Shown here: positions 1-13,500 of the stretch, piece after piece
Layout of the letters: each line of letters starts with the position of its first letter
Position numbering within the stretch: position 1 is the first letter of the stretch
Assembly (NCBI GenBank): GCA_039105265.1
Contig: JAPFFF010000077.1
Coordinates: 1-64,000, forward strand
DNA: 64,000 bases
Reading direction: 5' to 3'
Source: Tritrichomonas musculus
Lineage: Eukaryota > Parabasalia > Tritrichomonadida > Tritrichomonadidae
Notes under the pieces: model-generated
Told to the model about the DNA's origin: nothing
Databases searched by the model: none
Seen by the model: the letters and a program-made list of their open reading frames with translations, nothing else
Position numbers and translations under genes: made by a program

Positions 1-90
1 TAGTGAAGAAGTTTTTGAACTTGACAATTGAATTTTAGTTCTTGTTGAATCTGATGATTCAATTGCAGTTCTTCTTAAACTTGAAAATTC
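1..90. repeat. Diverged edge units of the array
   Basis: Three 30-bp units lie in perfect register with the array but are diverged. Against the GAAT-type consensus I count 13 differences in unit 1-30, 4 in 31-60 and 8 in 61-90. From 91 onward units match the common types. Such a gradient is expected at an array boundary, where homogenisation fades. Units 1-30 and 61-90 share an AACTTGA-x-AATT core that the unit between them lacks, hinting at an older alternating 60-bp (dimer) organisation. Read on the minus strand, these units still give repeat-like peptides: FNCQVQKLLH, LNHQIQQELK and LNFQV-stop-EELQ. The stop at 75-77 ends the long minus-strand frame. Sequence left of position 1 is not available, so whether unique DNA starts there is unknown. 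Confidence 0.8.
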
Positions 91-210
91 AACTGCAGTT
101 CTCGTTGCATCTGATGATTCAACTGCAGTTCTCGTTGAATCTGATGATTCAACTGCAGTTCTCGTTGAATCTGATGATTCAACTGTAGTTCTCGTTGCAT
201 CTGATGATTC

Positions 211-720
211 AACTGCAGTTCTTGTTGAATCTTATTATTAAACTGCAGTTCTCGTTGAATCTTATGATTAAACTGCAGTTCTCGTTGAATCTTATGATTA
301 AAATGCAGTTCTTGTTGAATCTTATTATTAAACTGCAGTTCTCGTTGCATCTGATGATTCAACTGCAGTTCTCGTTGCATCTGATGATTCAACTGCAGTT
401 CTCGTTGCATCTGATGATTCAACTGCAGTTCTCGTTGCATCTGATGATTCAACTGCAGTTCTCGTTGAATCTGATGATTCAACTGCAGTTCTTGTTGCAT
501 CTGATGATTCAACTGCAGTTCTCGTTGAATCTGATGATTCAACTGCAGTTCTCGTTTCATCTGATGATTCAACTGCAGTTCTCGTTGAATCTTATGATTA
601 AACTGCAGTTCTCGTTGAATCTTATGATTAAAATGCAGTTCTTGTTGAATCTTATTATTAAACTGCAGTTCTCGTTGAATCTTATGATTAAACTGCAGTT
701 GTCGTTGCATCTTATGATTA
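211..720. repeat. Left-end domain rich in AT-type unit variants
   Basis: This stretch holds two AT-rich clusters (211-330 and 571-720) with variants seen rarely or not at all further in. Units 301-330 and 631-660 begin AAATGCAG and so lose the PstI site; on the minus strand this gives Gln to His (QQELHFNHK). Unit 691-720 combines GTCGTTGCAT with a TTATGATTA end. The clusters resemble the four-unit cassette found deeper in the array but differ in order. Private variants near an array edge fit weaker homogenisation there. Confidence 0.75.
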
Positions 721-2190
721 AACTGCAGTTCTTGTTGCATCTGATGATTCAACTGCAGTTCTCGTTGAATCTGATGATTCAACTGCAGTTCTCGTTGCAT
801 CTGATGATTCAACTGCAGTTCTCGTTGCATCTGATGATTCAACTGCAGTTCTCGTTGCATCTGATGATTCAACTGCAGTTCTCGTTTCATCTGATGATTC
901 AACTGCAGTTCTCGTTGAATCTGATGATTCAACTGCAGTTCTCGTTGAATCTGATGATTCAACTGCAGTTCTTGTTGCATCTGATGATTCAACTGCAGTT
1001 CTCGTTGAATCTGATGATTCAACTGCAGTTCTCGTTGCATCTGATGATTCAACTGCAGTTCTCGTTGCATCTGATGATTCAACTGCAGTTGTCGTTGCAT
1101 CTGATGATTTAACTGCAGTTCTCGTTGCATCTGATGATTCAACTGCAGTTGTCGTTGCATCTGATGATTCAACTGCAGTTCTCGTTGAATCTGATGGTTC
1201 AACTGCAGTTCTCGTTGAATCTGATGATTCAACTGCAGTTCTTGTTTCATCTGATGATTCAACTGCAGTTCTCGTTGCATCTGATGATTCAACTGCAGTT
1301 CTCGTTGAATCTGATGATTCAACTGAAGTTCTCGTTGAATCTGATGATTCAACTGCAGTTCTCGTTGCATCTGATTATTCAACTGCAGTTCTTGTTTCAT
1401 CTTATTATTAAACTGCAGTTCTCGTTGAATCTTATTATTAAACTGCAGTTCTCGTTGAATCTGATGATTCAACTGCAGTTCTCGTTGCATCTGATGATTC
1501 AACTGCAGTTCTCGTTGAATCTGATGATTCAACTGCAGTTGTCGTTGAATCTGATGATTCAACTGCAGTTCTCGTTGCATCTGATTATTCAACTGCAGTT
1601 CTTGTTTCATCTTATTATTAAACTGCAGTTCTCGTTGAATCTTATTATTAAACTGCAGTTCTCGTTGAATCTGATGATTCAACTGCAGTTCTCGTTGCAT
1701 CTGATGATTCAACTGCAGTTCTCGTTGAATCTGATGATTCAACTGCAGTTCTCGTTGAATCTGATGATTCAACTGCAGTTGTCGTTGCATCTGATGATTC
1801 AACTGCAGTTCTCGTTGAATCTGATGATTCAACTGCAGTTCTCGTTGCATCTGATGATTCAACTGCAGTTCTCGTTGCATCTGATGATTCAACTGCAGTT
1901 CTCGTTGCATCTGATGATTCAACTGCAGTTCTCGTTGAATCTGATGATTCAACTGCAGTTCTTGTTTCATCTTATTATTAAACTGCAGTTCTCGCTGCAT
2001 CTGATGATTCAACTGCAGTTCTCGTTGCATCTGATGATTCAACTGCAGTTCTCGTTGCATCTGATGATTCAACTGCAGTTCTTGTTTCATCTTATTATTA
2101 AACTGCAGTTCTCGCTGCATCTGATGATTCAACTGCAGTTCTCGTTGCATCTGATGATTCAACTGCAGTTCTCGTTGCATCTGATGATTC

Positions 2191-2220
2191 AACTACAGTT
2201 CTCGTTGCATCTGATGATTC
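2191..2220. repeat. TAG-bearing marker unit (CTACAG), nine copies in one shared context
   Basis: CTGCAG is changed to CTACAG, which reads as Gln to TAG on the minus strand and is silent in the plus LMIQLQ frame. The unit is followed by a CTTGTTTCAT/TTATTATTA unit and then a CTCGCTGCAT unit. The same series starts at 6840, 14460, 19079, 31799, 43589, 48059, 54989 and 63809. Shared context means these are copies of one mutation spread by block duplication. Other CTACAG units, in different contexts, lie at 39629, 39809, 39869, 39959, 47189 and 52439. Confidence 0.9.
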
Positions 2221-4080
2221 AACTGCAGTTCTTGTTTCATCTTATTATTAAACTGCAGTTCTCGCTGCATCTGATGATTCAACTGCAGTTCTCGTTGCAT
2301 CTGATGATTCAACTGCAGTTCTCGTTGCATCTGATGATTCAACTGCAGTTCTCGTTGCATCTTATTATTAAACTGCAGTTCTCGTTGCATCTGATGATTC
2401 AACTGCAGTTCTCGTTGCATCTGATGATTCAACTGCAGTTCTCGTTGAATCTGATGGTTCAACTGCAGTTCTCGTTGAATCTGATGATTCAACTGCAGTT
2501 CTCGTTGCATCTGATGATTCAACTGCAGTTCTCGTTGAATCTGATGATTCAACTGCAGTTCTCGTTGCATCTGATGATTCAACTGCAGTTCTCGTTGCAT
2601 CTGATGATTCAACTGCAGTTCTCGTTGAATCTGATGGTTCAACTGCAGTTCTCGTTGAATCTGATGATTCAACTGCAGTTCTCGTTGCATCTGATGATTC
2701 AACTGCAGTTCTCGTTGAATCTGATGATTCAACTGCAGTTCTCGTTGAATCTGATGATTCAACTGCAGTTCTCGTTGAATCTGATGATTCAACTGTAGTT
2801 CTCGTTGCATCTGATGATTCAACTGCAGTTCTCGTTGCATCTGATGATTCAACTGCAGTTCTCGTTGAATCTGATGATTCAACTGCAGTTCTCGTTGAAT
2901 CTGATGATTCAACTGCAGTTCTCGTTGAATCTGATGATTCAACTGTAGTTCTCGTTGCATCTGATGATTCAACTGCAGTTCTCGTTGAATCTGATGGTTC
3001 AACTGCAGTTCTCGTTGAATCTGATGGTTCAACTGCAGTTCTCGTTGAATCTGATGATTCAACTGCAGTTCTCGTTGAATCTGATGGTTCAACTGCAGTT
3101 CTCGTTGAATCTGATGATTCAACTGCAGTTCTCGTTGAATCTGATGGTTCAACTGCAGTTCTCGTTGAATCTGATGGTTCAACTGCAGTTCTCGTTGAAT
3201 CTGATGATTCAACTGTAGTTCTCGTTGCATCTGATGATTCAACTGCAGTTCTCGTTGCATCTGATGATTCAACTGCAGTTCTCGTTGAATCTGATGATTC
3301 AACTGCAGTTCTCGTTGAATCTGATGATTCAACTGCAGTTCTCGTTGCATCTGATGATTCAACTGCAGTTCTCGTTGCATCTGATGATTCAACTGCAGTT
3401 GTCGTTGCATCTGATGATTCAACTGCAGTTCTTGTTTCATCTTATTATTAAACTGCAGTTCTCGTTGCATCTGATGATTCAACTGCAGTTCTCGTTGAAT
3501 CTGATGATTCAACTGTAGTTCTCGTTGAATCTGATGATTCAACTGCAGTTCTCGTTGAATCTGATGATTCAACTGTAGTTCTCGTTGAATCTGATGGTTC
3601 AACTGCAGTTCTCGTTGAATCTGATGATTCAACTGCAGTTCTCGTTGAATCTGATGATTCAACTGCAGTTCTTGTTGCATCTGATGATTCAACTGCAGTT
3701 CTCGTTGAATCTGATGATTCAACTGTAGTTCTCGTTGCATCTGATGATTCAACTGCAGTTCTCGTTGAATCTGATGATTCAACTGTAGTTCTCGTTGCAT
3801 CTGATGATTCAACTGCAGTTCTCGTTGAATCTGATGGTTCAACTGCAGTTCTCGTTGCATCTGATGATTCAACTGCAGTTCTCGTTGAATCTGATGATTC
3901 AACTGCAGTTCTCGTTGCATCTGATGATTCAACTGCAGTTCTCGTTGCATCTGATGATTCAACTGCAGTTCTCGTTGCATCTGATGATTCAACTGCAGTT
4001 CTCGTTGAATCTGATGATTCAACTGCAGTTCTCGTTGAATCTGATGATTCAACTGCAGTTCTCGTTGCATCTGATGATTC

Positions 4081-4200
4081 AACTGCAGTTCTTGTTGAAT
4101 CTTATTATTAAACTGCAGTTCTCGTTGACTCTTATGATTAAACTGCAGTTCTCGTTGAATCTTATGATTAAACTGCAGTTCTTGTTGAATCTTATTATTA
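4081..4200. repeat. Four-unit AT-rich cassette (type example; about 19 occurrences)
   Basis: Four successive units end TTATTATTA, TTATGATTA, TTATGATTA, TTATTATTA; the outer two carry CTTGTTGAAT and the inner two CTCGTTGAAT (here the first inner unit reads GACTC). On the minus strand this is FNNKIQQEL, FNHK, FNHK, FNNKIQQEL. Similar cassettes start at 9360, 16350, 21779, 26189, 27089, 29429, 34379, 36599, 41309, 45719, 47159, 50039, 50969, 52409, 57149 and 61889, with rearranged forms at 211 and 571. From 26 to 52 kb many copies have GATGATTA in the second unit, a subtype marker; copies at 29429, 41309, 57149 and 61889 keep the TTATGATTA form. The cassette removes the dyad stem's perfect pairing. 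Confidence 0.85.
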
Positions 4201-4530
4201 AACTGCAGTTCTCGTTGCATCTGATGATTCAACTGCAGTTCTCGTTGCATCTGATGATTCAACTGCAGTTCTCGTTGCATCTGATGATTCAACTGCAGTT
4301 CTCGTTGCATCTGATGATTCAACTGCAGTTCTCGTTGCATCTGATGATTCAACTGCAGTTCTTGTTGCATCTGATGATTCAACTGCAGTTCTCGTTGAAT
4401 CTGATGATTCAACTGCAGTTCTCGTTGCATCTGATGATTCAACTGCAGTTCTCGTTGAATCTGATGATTCAACTGCAGTTGTCGTTGCATCTGATGATTC
4501 AACTGCAGTTGTCGTTGCATCTGATGATTT

Positions 4531-4559
4531 AACTCAGTTCTCGTTGAATCTGATGATTC
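4531..4559. repeat. 29-bp unit with 1-bp deletion
   Basis: The unit begins AACTCAG instead of AACTGCAG, losing one base and the PstI site and shifting the register of all later units by one. It follows a unit ending GATTT, a variant otherwise noticed only at 1110 and 16799. On the minus strand it shifts the decapeptide frame, which then ends within two codons (ELS-stop). The identical unit at 16800 shows this was one event copied by the ~12 kb duplication. Confidence 0.95.
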
Positions 4560-7500
4560 AACTGTAGTTCTCGTTGCATCTGATGATTCAACTGCAGTTC
4601 TCGTTGAATCTGATGATTCAACTGTAGTTCTCGTTGAATCTGATGATTCAACTGCAGTTCTCGTTGAATCTGATGATTCAACTGTAGTTCTCGTTGAATC
4701 TGATGGTTCAACTGCAGTTCTCGTTGAATCTGATGATTCAACTGCAGTTCTCGTTGAATCTGATGATTCAACTGCAGTTCTTGTTGCATCTGATGATTCA
4801 ACTGCAGTTCTTGTTTCATCTGATGATTCAACTGCAGTTCTCGTTGAATCTTATTATTAAACTGCAGTTCTCGTTGCATCTGATGATTCAACTGCAGTTC
4901 TCGTTGCATCTGATGATTCAACTGCAGTTGTCGTTGCATCTGATGATTCAACTGCAGTTGTCGTTGCATCTGATGATTCAACTGCAGTTCTCGTTGAATC
5001 TGATGATTCAACTGCAGTTCTCGTTGAATCTGATGATTCAACTGCAGTTCTCGTTGAATCTGATGATTCAACTGCAGTTCTCGTTGCATCTGATGATTCA
5101 ACTGCAGTTCTCGTTGCATCTGATGATTCAACTGCAGTTCTCGTTGAATCTGATGATTCAACTGCAGTTCTCGTTGCATCTGATGATTCAACTGCAGTTC
5201 TCGTTGCATCTGATGATTCAACTGCAGTTCTCGTTGCATCTGATGATTCAACTGCAGTTCTCGTTGCATCTGATGATTCAACTGCAGTTCTCGTTGCATC
5301 TGATGATTCAACTGCAGTTCTTGTTTCATCTGATGATTCAACTGCAGTTCTCGTTGCATCTGATGATTCAACTGCAGTTCTCGTTGAATCTGATGATTCA
5401 ACTGAAGTTCTCGTTGAATCTGATGATTCAACTGCAGTTCTCGTTGCATCTGATGATTCAACTGCAGTTCTCGTTGAATCTGATGATTCAACTGCAGTTC
5501 TCGTTGCATCTGATGATTCAACTGCAGTTCTCGTTGCATCTGATGATTCAACTGCAGTTCTCGTTGCATCTGATTATTCAACTGCAGTTCTTGTTTCATC
5601 TGATGATTCAACTGCAGTTCTCATTGCATCTGATGATTCAACTGCAGTTCTCGTTGAATCTGATGATTCAACTGAAGTTCTCGTTGAATCTGATGATTCA
5701 ACTGCAGTTCTCGTTGCATCTGATTATTCAACTGCAGTTCTTGTTTCATCTGATGATTCAACTGCAGTTCTCGTTGCATCTGATGATTCAACTGCAGTTG
5801 TCGTTGCATCTGATGATTCAACTGCAGTTCTCGTTGAATCTGATGGTTCAACTGCAGTTCTCGTTGAATCTGATGATTCAACTGCAGTTCTTGTTTCATC
5901 TGATGATTCAACTGCAGTTCTCGTTGCATCTGATGATTCAACTGCAGTTCTCGTTGAATCTGATGATTCAACTGAAGTTCTCGTTGAATCTGATGATTCA
6001 ACTGCAGTTCTCGTTGCATCTGATTATTCAACTGCAGTTCTTGTTTCATCTTATTATTAAACTGCAGTTCTCGTTGAATCTTATTATTAAACTGCAGTTC
6101 TCGTTGAATCTGATGATTCAACTGCAGTTCTCGTTGCATCTGATGATTCAACTGCAGTTCTCGTTGAATCTGATGATTCAACTGCAGTTGTCGTTGAATC
6201 TGATGATTCAACTGCAGTTCTCGTTGCATCTGATTATTCAACTGCAGTTCTTGTTTCATCTTATTATTAAACTGCAGTTCTCGTTGAATCTTATTATTAA
6301 ACTGCAGTTCTCGTTGAATCTGATGATTCAACTGCAGTTCTCGTTGCATCTGATGATTCAACTGCAGTTCTCGTTGAATCTGATGATTCAACTGCAGTTC
6401 TCGTTGAATCTGATGATTCAACTGCAGTTGTCGTTGCATCTGATGATTCAACTGCAGTTCTCGTTGAATCTGATGATTCAACTGCAGTTCTCGTTGCATC
6501 TGATGATTCAACTGCAGTTCTCGTTGCATCTGATGATTCAACTGCAGTTCTCGTTGCATCTGATGATTCAACTGCAGTTCTCGTTGAATCTGATGATTCA
6601 ACTGCAGTTCTTGTTTCATCTTATTATTAAACTGCAGTTCTCGCTACATCTGATGATTCAACTGCAGTTCTCGTTGCATCTGATGATTCAACTGCAGTTC
6701 TCGTTGCATCTGATGATTCAACTGCAGTTCTTGTTTCATCTTATTATTAAACTGCAGTTCTCGCTGCATCTGATGATTCAACTGCAGTTCTCGTTGCATC
6801 TGATGATTCAACTGCAGTTCTCGTTGCATCTGATGATTCAACTACAGTTCTCGTTGCATCTGATGATTCAACTGCAGTTCTTGTTTCATCTTATTATTAA
6901 ACTGCAGTTCTCGCTGCATCTGATGATTCAACTGCAGTTCTCGTTGCATCTGATGATTCAACTGCAGTTCTCGTTGCATCTGATGATTCAACTGCAGTTC
7001 TCGTTGCATCTTATTATTAAACTGCAGTTCTCGTTGCATCTGATGATTCAACTGCAGTTCTCGTTGCATCTGATGATTCAACTGCAGTTCTCGTTGAATC
7101 TGATGGTTCAACTGCAGTTCTCGTTGAATCTGATGATTCAACTGCAGTTCTCGTTGCATCTGATGATTCAACTGCAGTTCTCGTTGAATCTGATGATTCA
7201 ACTGCAGTTCTCGTTGCATCTGATGATTCAACTGCAGTTCTCGTTGCATCTGATGATTCAACTGCAGTTCTCGTTGCATCTGATGATTCAACTGTAGTTC
7301 TCGTTGAATCTGATGATTCAACTGCAGTTCTCGTTGCATCTGATGATTCAACTGCAGTTCTCGTTGAATCTGATGATTCAACTGCAGTTCTCGTTGAATC
7401 TGATGATTCAACTGCAGTTCTCGTTGAATCTGATGATTCAACTGCAGTTCTCGTTGCATCTGATGATTCAACTGCAGTTCTCGTTGCATCTGATGATTCA

Positions 7501-10500
7501 ACTGCAGTTCTCGTTGAATCTGATGATTCAACTGCAGTTCTCGTTGCATCTGATGATTCAACTGCAGTTCTCGTTGCATCTGATGATTCAACTGCAGTTC
7601 TCGTTGCATCTTATTATTAAACTGCAGTTCTCGTTGCATCTGATGATTCAACTGCAGTTCTCGTTGCATCTGATGATTCAACTGCAGTTCTCGTTGAATC
7701 TGATGGTTCAACTGCAGTTCTCGTTGAATCTGATGATTCAACTGCAGTTCTCGTTGCATCTGATGATTCAACTGCAGTTCTCGTTGAATCTGATGATTCA
7801 ACTGCAGTTCTCGTTGCATCTGATGATTCAACTGCAGTTCTCGTTGCATCTGATGATTCAACTGCAGTTCTCGTTGCATCTGATGATTCAACTGCAGTTC
7901 TCGTTGCATCTGATGATTCAACTGCAGTTCTCGTTGAATCTGATGATTCAACTGCAGTTCTCGTTGAATCTGATGATTCAACTGCAGTTCTCGTTGAATC
8001 TGATGATTCAACTGTAGTTCTCGTTGCATCTGATGATTCAACTGCAGTTCTCGTTGCATCTGATGATTCAACTGCAGTTCTCGTTGAATCTGATGGTTCA
8101 ACTGCAGTTCTCGTTGAATCTGATGGTTCAACTGCAGTTCTCGTTGAATCTGATGATTCAACTGCAGTTCTCGTTGCATCTGATGATTCAACTGCAGTTC
8201 TCGTTGAATCTGATGATTCAACTGCAGTTCTCGTTGAATCTGATGATTCAACTGCAGTTGTCGTTGCATCTGATGATTCAACTGCAGTTCTCGTTGCATC
8301 TGATGATTCAACTGCAGTTGTCGTTGCATCTGATGATTCAACTGCAGTTCTTGTTTCATCTTATTATTAAACTGCAGTTCTCGTTGCATCTGATGATTCA
8401 ACTGCAGTTCTCGTTGCATCTGATGATTCAACTGCAGTTGTCGTTGCATCTGATGATTCAACTGCAGTTCTCGTTGCATCTGATGATTCAACTGCAGTTC
8501 TCGTTGCATCTGATGATTCAACTGCAGTTCTTGTTTCATCTTATTATTAAACTGCAGTTCTCGTTGCATCTGATGATTCAACTGCAGTTCTCGTTGCATC
8601 TGATGATTCAACTGCAGTTCTCGTTGAATCTGATGATTCAACTGCAGTTGTCGTTGCATCTGATGATTCAACTGCAGTTGTCGTTGCATCTGATGATTCA
8701 ACTGCAGTTCTCGTTGAATCTGATGATTCAACTGTAGTTCTCGTTGCATCTGATGATTCAACTGCAGTTCTCGTTGAATCTGATGATTCAACTGTAGTTC
8801 TCGTTGAATCTGATGATTCAACTGCAGTTCTCGTTGAATCTGATGATTCAACTGTAGTTCTCGTTGAATCTGATGGTTCAACTGCAGTTCTCGTTGAATC
8901 TGATGATTCAACTGCAGTTCTCGTTGAATCTGATGATTCAACTGCAGTTCTTGTTGCATCTGATGATTCAACTGCAGTTCTCGTTGAATCTGATGATTCA
9001 ACTGTAGTTCTCGTTGCATCTGATGATTCAACTGCAGTTCTCGTTGAATCTGATGATTCAACTGTAGTTCTCGTTGCATCTGATGATTCAACTGCAGTTC
9101 TCGTTGAATCTGATGGTTCAACTGCAGTTCTCGTTGCATCTGATGATTCAACTGCAGTTCTCGTTGAATCTGATGATTCAACTGCAGTTCTCGTTGCATC
9201 TGATGATTCAACTGCAGTTCTCGTTGCATCTGATGATTCAGCTGCAGTTCTCGTTGCATCTGATGATTCAACTGCAGTTCTCGTTGAATCTGATGATTCA
9301 ACTGCAGTTCTCGTTGAATCTGATGATTCAACTGCAGTTCTCGTTGCATCTGATGATTCAACTGCAGTTCTTGTTGAATCTTATTATTAAACTGCAGTTC
9401 TCGTTGAATCTTATGATTAAACTGCAGTTCTCGTTGAATCTTATGATTAAACTGCAGTTCTTGTTGAATCTTATTATTAAACTGCAGTTCTCGTTGCATC
9501 TGATGATTCAACTGCAGTTCTCGTTGCATCTGATGATTCAACTGCAGTTCTCGTTGCATCTGATGATTCAACTGCAGTTCTCGTTGCATCTGATGATTCA
9601 ACTGCAGTTCTCGTTGAATCTGATGATTCAACTGCAGTTCTTGTTGCATCTGATGATTCAACTGCAGTTCTCGTTGAATCTGATGATTCAACTGCAGTTC
9701 TCGTTGCATCTGATGATTCAACTGCAGTTCTCGTTGAATCTGATGATTCAACTGCAGTTGTCGTTGCATCTGATGATTCAACTGCAGTTGTCGTTGCATC
9801 TGATGATTCAACTGCAGTTCTCGTTGAATCTGATGATTCAACTGTAGTTCTCGTTGCATCTGATGATTCAACTGCAGTTCTCGTTGAATCTGATGATTCA
9901 ACTGTAGTTCTCGTTGAATCTGATGATTCAACTGCAGTTCTCGTTGAATCTGATGATTCAACTGTAGTTCTCGTTGAATCTGATGGTTCAACTGCAGTTC
10001 TCGTTGAATCTGATGATTCAACTGCAGTTCTTGTTTCATCTGATGATTCAACTGCAGTTCTCGTTGCATCTGATGATTCAACTGCAGTTGTCGTTGCATC
10101 TGATGATTCAACTGCAGTTCTCGTTGAATCTGATGGTTCAACTGCAGTTCTCGTTGAATCTGATGATTCAACTGCAGTTCTTGTTTCATCTGATGATTCA
10201 ACTGCAGTTCTCGTTGCATCTGATGATTCAACTGCAGTTCTCGTTGAATCTGATGATTCAACTGCAGTTCTTGTTGCATCTGATGATTCAACTGCAGTTC
10301 TTGTTTCATCTGATGATTCAACTGCAGTTCTCGTTGAATCTTATTATTAAACTGCAGTTCTCGTTGCATCTGATGATTCAACTGCAGTTCTCGTTGCATC
10401 TGATGATTCAACTGCAGTTGTCGTTGCATCTGATGATTCAACTGCAGTTGTCGTTGCATCTGATGATTCAACTGCAGTTCTCGTTGAATCTGATGATTCA

Positions 10501-13500
10501 ACTGCAGTTCTCGTTGAATCTGATGATTCAACTGCAGTTCTCGTTGAATCTGATGATTCAACTGCAGTTCTCGTTGCATCTGATGATTCAACTGCAGTTC
10601 TCGTTGCATCTGATGATTCAACTGCAGTTCTCGTTGAATCTGATGATTCAACTGCAGTTCTCGTTGCATCTGATGATTCAACTGCAGTTGTCGTTGCATC
10701 TGATGATTCAACTGCAGTTCTCGTTGCATCTGATGATTCAACTGCAGTTCTCGTTGCATCTGATGATTCAACTGCAGTTCTCGTTGCATCTGATGATTCA
10801 ACTGCAGTTCTTGTTTCATCTGATGATTCAACTGCAGTTCTCGTTGCATCTGATGATTCAACTGCAGTTCTCGTTGAATCTGATGATTCAACTGAAGTTC
10901 TCGTTGAATCTGATGATTCAACTGCAGTTCTCGTTGAATCTGATGATTCAACTGCAGTTCTCGTTGAATCTGATGATTCAACTGAAGTTCTCGTTGAATC
11001 TGATGATTCAACTGCAGTTCTCGTTGCATCTGATGATTCAACTGCAGTTCTTGTTGCATCTGATGATTCAACTGCAGTTCTCGTTGCATCTGATGATTCA
11101 ACTGCAGTTCTCGTTGCATCTGATGATTCAACTGCAGTTCTCGTTGCATCTGATGATTCAACTGCAGTTCTCGTTGCATCTGATTATTCAACTGCAGTTC
11201 TTGTTTCATCTTATTATTAAACTGCAGTTCTCGTTGAATCTTATTATTAAACTGCAGTTCTCGTTGAATCTGATGATTCAACTGCAGTTCTCGTTGCATC
11301 TGATGATTCAACTGCAGTTCTCGTTGAATCTGATGATTCAACTGCAGTTGTCGTTGAATCTGATGATTCAACTGCAGTTCTCGTTGCATCTGATTATTCA
11401 ACTGCAGTTCTTGTTTCATCTTATTATTAAACTGCAGTTCTCGTTGAATCTTATTATTAAACTGCAGTTCTCGTTGAATCTGATGATTCAACTGCAGTTC
11501 TCGTTGCATCTGATGATTCAACTGCAGTTCTCGTTGAATCTGATGATTCAACTGCAGTTGTCGTTGCATCTGATGATTCAACTGCAGTTCTCGTTGAATC
11601 TGATGATTCAACTGCAGTTCTCGTTGCATCTGATGATTCAACTGCAGTTCTCGTTGCATCTGATGATTCAACTGCAGTTCTCGTTGCATCTGATGATTCA
11701 ACTGCAGTTCTCGTTGAATCTGATGATTCAACTGCAGTTCTTGTTTCATCTTATTATTAAACTGCAGTTCTCGCTGCATCTGATGATTCAACTGCAGTTC
11801 TCGTTGCATCTGATGATTCAACTGCAGTTCTCGTTGCATCTGATGATTCAACTGCAGTTCTTGTTTCATCTTATTATTAAACTGCAGTTCTCGCTGCATC
11901 TGATGATTCAACTGCAGTTCTCGTTGCATCTGATGATTCAACTGCAGTTCTCGTTGCATCTGATGATTCAACTGCAGTTCTTGTTTCATCTTATTATTAA
12001 ACTGCAGTTCTCGCTGCATCTGATGATTCAACTGCAGTTCTCGTTGCATCTGATTATTCAACTGCAGTTCTTGTTTCATCTTATTATTAAACTGCAGTTC
12101 TCGTTGAATCTTATTATTAAACTGCAGTTCTCGTTGAATCTGATGATTCAACTGCAGTTCTCGTTGCATCTGATGATTCAACTGCAGTTCTCGTTGAATC
12201 TGATGATTCAACTGCAGTTCTCGTTGCATCTGATGATTCAACTGCAGTTCTCGTTGCATCTGATGATTCAACTGCAGTTCTCGTTGAATCTGATGGTTCA
12301 ACTGCAGTTGTCGTTGAATCTGATGATTCAACTGCAGTTCTCGTTGCATCTGATGATTCAACTGCAGTTCTCGTTGAATCTGATGATTCAACTGCAGTTC
12401 TCGTTGAATCTGATGATTCAACTGCAGTTCTCGTTGAATCTGATGATTCAACTGTAGTTCTCGTTGCATCTGATGATTCAACTGCAGTTCTCGTTGCATC
12501 TGATGATTCAACTGCAGTTCTCGTTGAATCTGATGATTCAACTGCAGTTCTCGTTGAATCTGATGATTCAACTGCAGTTCTCGCTGCATCTGATGATTCA
12601 ACTGCAGTTGTCGTTGCATCTGATGATTCAACTGCAGTTCTCGTTGCATCTGATGATTCAACTGCAGTTCTTGTTGCATCTTATTATTAAACTGCAGTTC
12701 TCGTTGCATCTGATGATTCAACTGCAGTTCTCGTTGCATCTGATGATTCAACTGCAGTTCTCGTTGAATCTGATGGTTCAACTGCAGTTCTCGTTGAATC
12801 TGATGGTTCAACTGCAGTTCTCGTTGAATCTGATGATTCAACTGTAGTTCTCGTTGCATCTGATGATTCAACTGCAGTTCTCGTTGCATCTGATGATTCA
12901 ACTGCAGTTCTCGTTGAATCTGATGATTCAACTGCAGTTCTCGTTGAATCTGATGATTCAACTGCAGTTCTCGTTGCATCTGATGATTCAACTGCAGTTC
13001 TCGTTGCATCTGATGATTCAACTGCAGTTGTCGTTGCATCTGATGATTCAACTGCAGTTCTTGTTTCATCTTATTATTAAACTGCAGTTCTCGTTGCATC
13101 TGATGATTCAACTGCAGTTCTCGTTGCATCTGATGATTCAACTGCAGTTGTCGTTGCATCTGATGATTCAACTGCAGTTCTCGTTGCATCTGATGATTCA
13201 ACTGCAGTTCTCGTTGCATCTGATGATTCAACTGCAGTTCTTGTTTCATCTTATTATTAAACTGCAGTTCTCGTTGAATCTGATGATTCAACTGCAGTTC
13301 TCGTTGCATCTGATGATTCAACTGCAGTTGTCGTTGCATCTGATGATTCAACTGCAGTTCTCGTTGAATCTGATGATTCAACTGCAGTTCTCGTTGAATC
13401 TGATGATTCAACTGCAGTTCTCGTTGAATCTGATGATTCAACTGCAGTTCTCGTTGCATCTGATGATTCAACTGCAGTTCTCGTTGAATCTGATGATTCA

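Noticed and set aside
1-30. Unique flanking DNA at the left end
   Set aside because: At first sight it looks non-repetitive, but about 17 of 30 bases match the unit in perfect register, so it is treated as a diverged unit.
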